Source of the DNA: Lepidurus packardi
Lineage: Eukaryota; Arthropoda; Branchiopoda; Notostraca; Triopsidae
Direction: 5' to 3'
Assembly: GCA_023053545.1 (NCBI GenBank)
Contig: JAKZAN010000002.1
Location: forward strand, 10,226,790 to 10,290,789
Length of the DNA: 64,000 bases
Shown: positions 59,565-64,000 of the stretch, piece after piece
How the letters are laid out: every line of letters starts with the position of its first letter
How positions within the stretch are numbered: the first letter of the stretch is position 1
The notes under the pieces: model-generated
What the model was told of the DNA's origin: nothing
What the model saw: only the letters and a program-made list of their open reading frames with translations
Database searches by the model: none
Translations under genes and position numbers: made by a program

Positions 59565-62500
59565 ATGGAAGAAGAAGCACCTTCCTCCACAGAAGAGGTG
59601 GGAGAACGTGCGCCGGTAATTGCTGAGAACGCTGAACAAATCGAATGGATAATACCCGACACGGTAGAGGCAGACCAAATCCAAGACGGTGCTTTAGAGT
59701 TAATCTCAGCTAGGAATGTATCCGTGTCGATTGCTGAAGACATCGGGCCTCAGCCATCGTCATCCTTTCTTCCAGCCTCGTCGTACTTCATCCCCGAAAG
59801 TCCAAGCTCATCAGGAGCTGTTCTTCACATTGCTTCTTACCCTTCACCCCCAACTTCTGCGCAACAGGCCATTCCGAATGATGCCCCAATGCTCGATTAC
59901 GAAGCAGCTTCGCCGCAGCCTGGCCCGAGCGGATTACAGCATTTCTCAAATCGCTCCTTCGCCAACGAAGCTGGGTTGGACGCAGAAGACAACAATGATC
60001 ATGTTATGGAAATCTCCCATATGTTATCCCCGTCCCCATCCTCTCCTTCCAGAATGGTTTTACTGCCTCGTTTAGAACAATTCCCCTTGGAACCCACAGT
60101 GACATCTCCTTTACATGCTTCGCTTTTGCCCTGGCGTGGAAGCCCCTTCTTTTCATCCCCGTCTTTGAACCGGCACCATGACTTGGCCACATCTAGTTTG
60201 CAGTGGAACTCTTCGCGCGTAGGACATTCTCGTACTGCCTCCCGCTTCATAGATCAAGTGTCATCCTCCACCGGCCCTCGTCACCAATTAAACTCAACAG
60301 CTATGAATATAGGACCCGATTCTTTGCTCAGCCTTGCAGAAAGTGAGCGTGAGCAGCAAATATTGGAAAGTACCGTTGATTCAACCTGCGAAGATGAATG
60401 CTACGAACCTTCTCCTGCGCAATCTCCTGAACGACACGTAAGCTTTTTTTTCTTCTTCACACCATTAAAATTGAACATCCTTGGTCTCTTTTGTGTAGGG
60501 AAGGCCTAATAGCGAAGACGAAGGGATTGTAGAGCCAGATGCTATATCAAGCTCGGAACCTTACCTTGATTTGGAGTTACACCAGGGTTCTTTTAATCCC
60601 TCCATGGATCCCTCTATAGACATTGCGGAAAACAATACTCAAGATAGAGAAACACTAGCTTCAGCTTCATTACCCATTATCGAAGAAAATCAACGTATTG
60701 CAGCAGGACCCAGCAGTAGCAGCTACAATTTAATGCCAGTTTTGGACGCAGCTGTCAGTGAAAGTCCGTTGGTGGAAGAGCCACCTGTAGTAATGCCGTT
60801 TCCAGATGAGCGTGAGCAATCGGCACAGGAATATTTACCAGCACCACATCAAGGTACAGTGAAAACCGTTTAGCACGAAAAACCTGTTAACACAAAATGG
60901 TATTCCGGTCCGGACAAAACGCCGTGCAATTCTGTACATTCTGTTTCCTTTTAACACGAAACAAAAACTGCTTAGCGAGAAAAATTTCGCCGCTCGGAGG
61001 AACAACAAGGTAGTTTTATTGCGACAGAATATTTTTGGACGACAAAATACTTTTGTCTTCTTAGCATTCGTCTCCCTCTGCCATTGGGAAAGGTTGTAGA
61101 GTCTTTGGATCATCCCTGACTTAAGTTCAAATTTTCGTCTTTCTCGCCCCAACAGTCTGTGGGCAGTCAAAGCATTTCATTTTTATTTACAGTCTGTTAA
61201 AATGCTTTAAAATGTATTATTTGTGCTTTAGAATGTAAAGACTGTCAATGTATGAGTATAAACTTGAATATTAACTCTTTCAATCATGACTGTTTTTTTT
61301 ATTAACTAGGTTTTTTGCATATATCTGTTAGCACGAATTCCTTTTAAAACGGAACAATATTCCGGTCCCTTCAGTGTCATGTTAAACGGTTTTCACTGTA
61401 GTAGTAGGTTACTGATATAGTTAACGTTTAATTTTCTAATTTTTTTTTGCAGAGAGTTTACCTGACATTCAGTACATGGAAATTGTACGAAATGCCGAAA
61501 CGGAATCAGCAAGTGTCTCGTCTGAGCAAGAAGAACCAGAAGATCGGACAACGGGAAGTCTAAAGCAACTGGATTGTAGAACTACAGAAACGGAGACTGA
61601 GCATGTTCTTCCCTATGCCCAAACGTTCAGTCAGAAGTTTTGTAAGTATTAAAACATCGTCTACGTGGTTATTTTTGCTGTTTTTGTGCTTTAGTACAGT
61701 ATTGTTTTAATAGGGTGTGCTTTTTGTGGGATAAACTATGAATCGTATTGCCCCGAACATCCTCAGTTGGTCATTCAAGACAGAAAAGTACTGCCGAGGG
61801 CACGAGCTTCGTTACCAACTGAGTATTTAATGCTTCGTGAACGCGATACTCCAAACGCATCTTCAAGTAATGTCATGCTTGAGTTTAACTCTGAGCTGAT
61901 AATGTAAAAACGAATAAAATTGTAGTTTCTGTGGTGACTCGCAAGAATCTTCCACTTGGTGCACAGTTTGGTCCCGTGGAAGGTCTGGTTATGCAACCAA
62001 GGGACAATTTTGGTACTGGAATTCGTTTCTTGGTGTCAGATGAACAAGGGAACATTCAACAGTTGAATCTTACGGATGAACGTAAGCCTTGATTCCAGGC
62101 TGAATATAGTAATCAAATTTTCTCTTTATAGATACAAGCAATTGGATGAGGTTTGTCGAACCAGCTGCTAATCTGGCTGAGCAGAATATTTGCTTGGTTC
62201 AGAAAGGATGTAGTCTGTATTTCCTTACCACGAAAGCCATCACTGCCAAGCAAGAGCTAAAGGTTTGGTACAGTCTACCCTACGCACGCGCACACTGTTT
62301 ACCTTTACTGATACCTTCCAACCCCGATACCTTTCCATGCTCTGAAAGCGAGCAAGAATTACCCACTGCAGCCGCTTTGCAGAAACGTCTTAAAGCGCAC
62401 GAGGCCCCCCCAAACACTCACCAAGGAATTCCTGTCGGCGATCTTAACAGAAAACGCACCCGAAAAGGCAATCGGAAGGTAATAAAAAATCTCGGATTTA

Positions 62501-64000
62501 AGTAATAAATTTTTAATCGATTTGTAACCGTCTAACTTAGGTTCAGAAGTGTCGGTCATTTGCACAGTCATGGAGAAGTGTACGAACTCTTAAAAAACGC
62601 GCGCTGAGACGTTGGCAGAAGACTCAGCTAACGTGTGAATTCTGCTCGAAATCCTTTACTAATTCGGCGCTGTTACAAAGGTTTCTTTGTTATTTTTTAA
62701 GAGTTTTTTACATTTTTTGTAAACACTTTTTATGAATTTTTAAAATTTTTTATGAAAATTTAGTTAAAAATTATTGAATTTTTTTAAATTTGTATGAATT
62801 TTAACATTTTTTATGAATTTTGCTTAATTCGTATGAAAATTTTTTACACTTTTTATGAAAATTTTTAAAATTTTAAAATTACCTTTTTTAATTAAAATAT
62901 TTTTTTTCATTTTATAATTTTTTTTTATTTTTCATGAAAATTAAAAAAAAATGATTTTTTAAATTTTTTTTTTAATTTTCTTTTCTTAAAATGTTTTAGA
63001 CATATGAACTCGGAGCATCAGCATTATTCTTCTAGCAGCTTAACCACTGACACAGAAAGGTAAGGGTAGAGTTCGATAAGAATTAGGGGGAAATTTATCA
63101 AACAGTTTCAGCAGGGTTTTTGGCGTAACGTATAACGAAAGTTCGCTGTGTTGCCAACATTGTCGATTGACGTTTGATTCGATTACGCTGCTCAACCTCC
63201 ATGTACTGGCCCACGCTGCTCAAGCTGCTCAGCAACAAGTCGAGGGAACCATCGCTACTGCGCCAAGTTCGTTTTTGGAAGTAAGACAAGTTCCTGGGGA
63301 TGCAACAGATGGAGTGAAAAATACTGAATCAATTTGTGCAATTGAGAACCAAGACAATCAATGTCCGGCTTGTGCACAAGTACATTGCGCTGAATTCATG
63401 TTCTTTTTTATTACCTTACTATTAAATATTTTAAATCATCTTTCCAGGTGTTCAGTAGTCGATCAGAGCTCATCACGCATGCATCAGCGCATGGGCGCAA
63501 GCAAAACCCCAGATTGAGTAGAAGCGCCAATGCACGTAGACCATATAAGTGCGATTTGTGTTACGGAAGATATGCCACTGAAGAAAAATTGGCCGTAAGT
63601 TTATGATTGTGTTTGAAAAACTGGAATTCTTGAGAATAATCTGCATTTTTTGTTGTCTTATTGTCTTGCAGAAACATATGGTCGTACATTGCGAAGACGA
63701 CGCTAAGCCCTTAGAATGTTCTATGTGCCCTAAGCGGTTTCTATCCCAATCTGCATTAACGTGTCATCAGAAAGTGCATACAGAAACCAAAAGACTTTTA
63801 TCCTGTCCCATATGCCGGCAAGAATTTGAGCAAATTTCTGGTCTGAAGCAACACGTCACTTCGCATATGGAAGGTGGAATATTTCGCTGCCCATCGTGTC
63901 TCAAAGTAATGCTACTAAAGTGTCCTTTTAATTAAGATTAATTCTTACTTGTGTAAGTAGTTTTTTAAGAAATATGCACAGATTAGGAAACATATACGTT
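59565..64000 (+). CDS. PRDM10/15-like PR-domain zinc-finger protein, 3' truncated by window
   Basis: Eleven exons in view: 59565..60437, 60499..60853, 61453..61641, 61714..61866, 61926..62081, 62132..62478, 62541..62680, 63000..63059, 63112..63379, 63448..63594, 63672..63905, then a GTAATG donor. That is 974 codons; the rest lies beyond 64000. Residues 1 to about 470 are acidic, Ser/Pro-rich and low complexity. A zinc knuckle, WCAFCGINYESYCPEH, starts at 473 and is followed by RARASLP. The PR/SET domain (about 520-650) has LGAQFGPVEG, NWMRFVEPA, AEQNICLVQKG and KQELKVWYS. Six complete C2H2 fingers follow (CEFCSKSF, CCQHCRLTF, CPACAQVF, CDLCYGRY, CSMCPKRF, CPICRQEF), and a seventh is cut (CPSCLK). 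The knuckle-PR-finger order fits PRDM10 or PRDM15; I cannot choose between them. Likely a nuclear transcription factor. Confidence 0.85.
60857..61398. mobile_element. TA-flanked pogo/Tc1-like MITE in PRDM-like intron 2
   Basis: Ends CAGTGAAAACCGTTTA at 60857 and its exact inverse ending at 61398, with TA on both outer sides (60855-60856 and 61399-61400). Similarity extends a further few bases (ACA or CAC then GA). A subterminal ATTCCGGTCC word occurs near both ends in the same orientation. With 542 bp and no transposase frame it is non-autonomous. The CAGT start and TA target fit the Tc1/mariner/pogo superfamily. The left TA is intron positions +2 and +3. Confidence 0.85.
62681..62999 (+). 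repeat. T/A low-complexity intron with TTTTTATGAAAATT-type units
   Basis: Almost the entire 319-nt intron between the two halves of a C2H2 finger consists of T runs, A runs and repeated TTTTTATGAATTTT or TTTTTATGAAAATTTT words, with very few G or C. It looks like local slippage expansion. Confidence 0.8.

Overview
The window is nuclear DNA from an animal, most likely a pancrustacean arthropod (Daphnia-like). Evidence: many GT-AG introns of about 50-80 nt, compact multi-exon genes, a sine oculis-type SIX gene whose homeodomain exit reads AAEHKD as in insect so, and a slipper-type MLK. The genus is inference. Nothing in it looks prokaryotic, organellar or viral.

Layout. 1-4.6 kb: two well-spliced minus-strand exons of an unrecognised gene running off the left edge. 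8.0-15.6 kb: a 12-exon minus-strand CEP164-like ciliogenesis gene (1003 aa). 16.3-17.1 kb: RpS19, head to head with CEP164. 17.1-21.3 kb: non-coding. 21.3-25.6 kb: the SIX1/2-class homeobox gene (minus, 3 exons, 350 aa). 25.6-40.6 kb: a 15-kb stretch with no supportable gene, a candidate regulatory landscape for the SIX gene. 40.6-43.7 kb: a FASTK-family mitochondrial RNA protein with RAP domain (minus, 8 exons, 650 aa), head to head with glyoxalase I (44.4-45.4 kb, 174 aa). 46.3-52.6 kb: an MLK MAP3K (SH3, kinase, leucine zipper, CRIB; about 1185 aa). 54.1-54.5 kb: COX7A. 55.0-58.3 kb: TTC27 (848 aa), convergent with SRP14 (58.5-59.0 kb, minus, 107 aa). 59.6 kb to the right edge: a PRDM10/15-like zinc-finger gene, 3' truncated by the window.

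The exon models were assembled by hand from splice sites, reading phase and family similarity. The phases of all exons in the recognised genes close without gaps. Most genes are housekeeping (translation, protein targeting, mitochondrial function, detoxification). The SIX gene and the MLK are developmental or signalling genes. No pathway links the cluster as a whole.

The most interesting observations are these. (1) The MLK has two tandem, homologous, phase-compatible exons that each encode the second half of the CRIB motif, so splicing could swap the Cdc42/Rac-binding segment. (2) A TA-flanked inverted-repeat transposon sits inside a 5' splice site of the PRDM gene. (3) Two further foldback or inverted-repeat elements lie in introns of the FASTK and CEP164 genes. 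(4) TTC27 has a 57-nt in-frame GC-AG intron. (5) The stop codons of SRP14 and COX7A are embedded in AATAAA signals.
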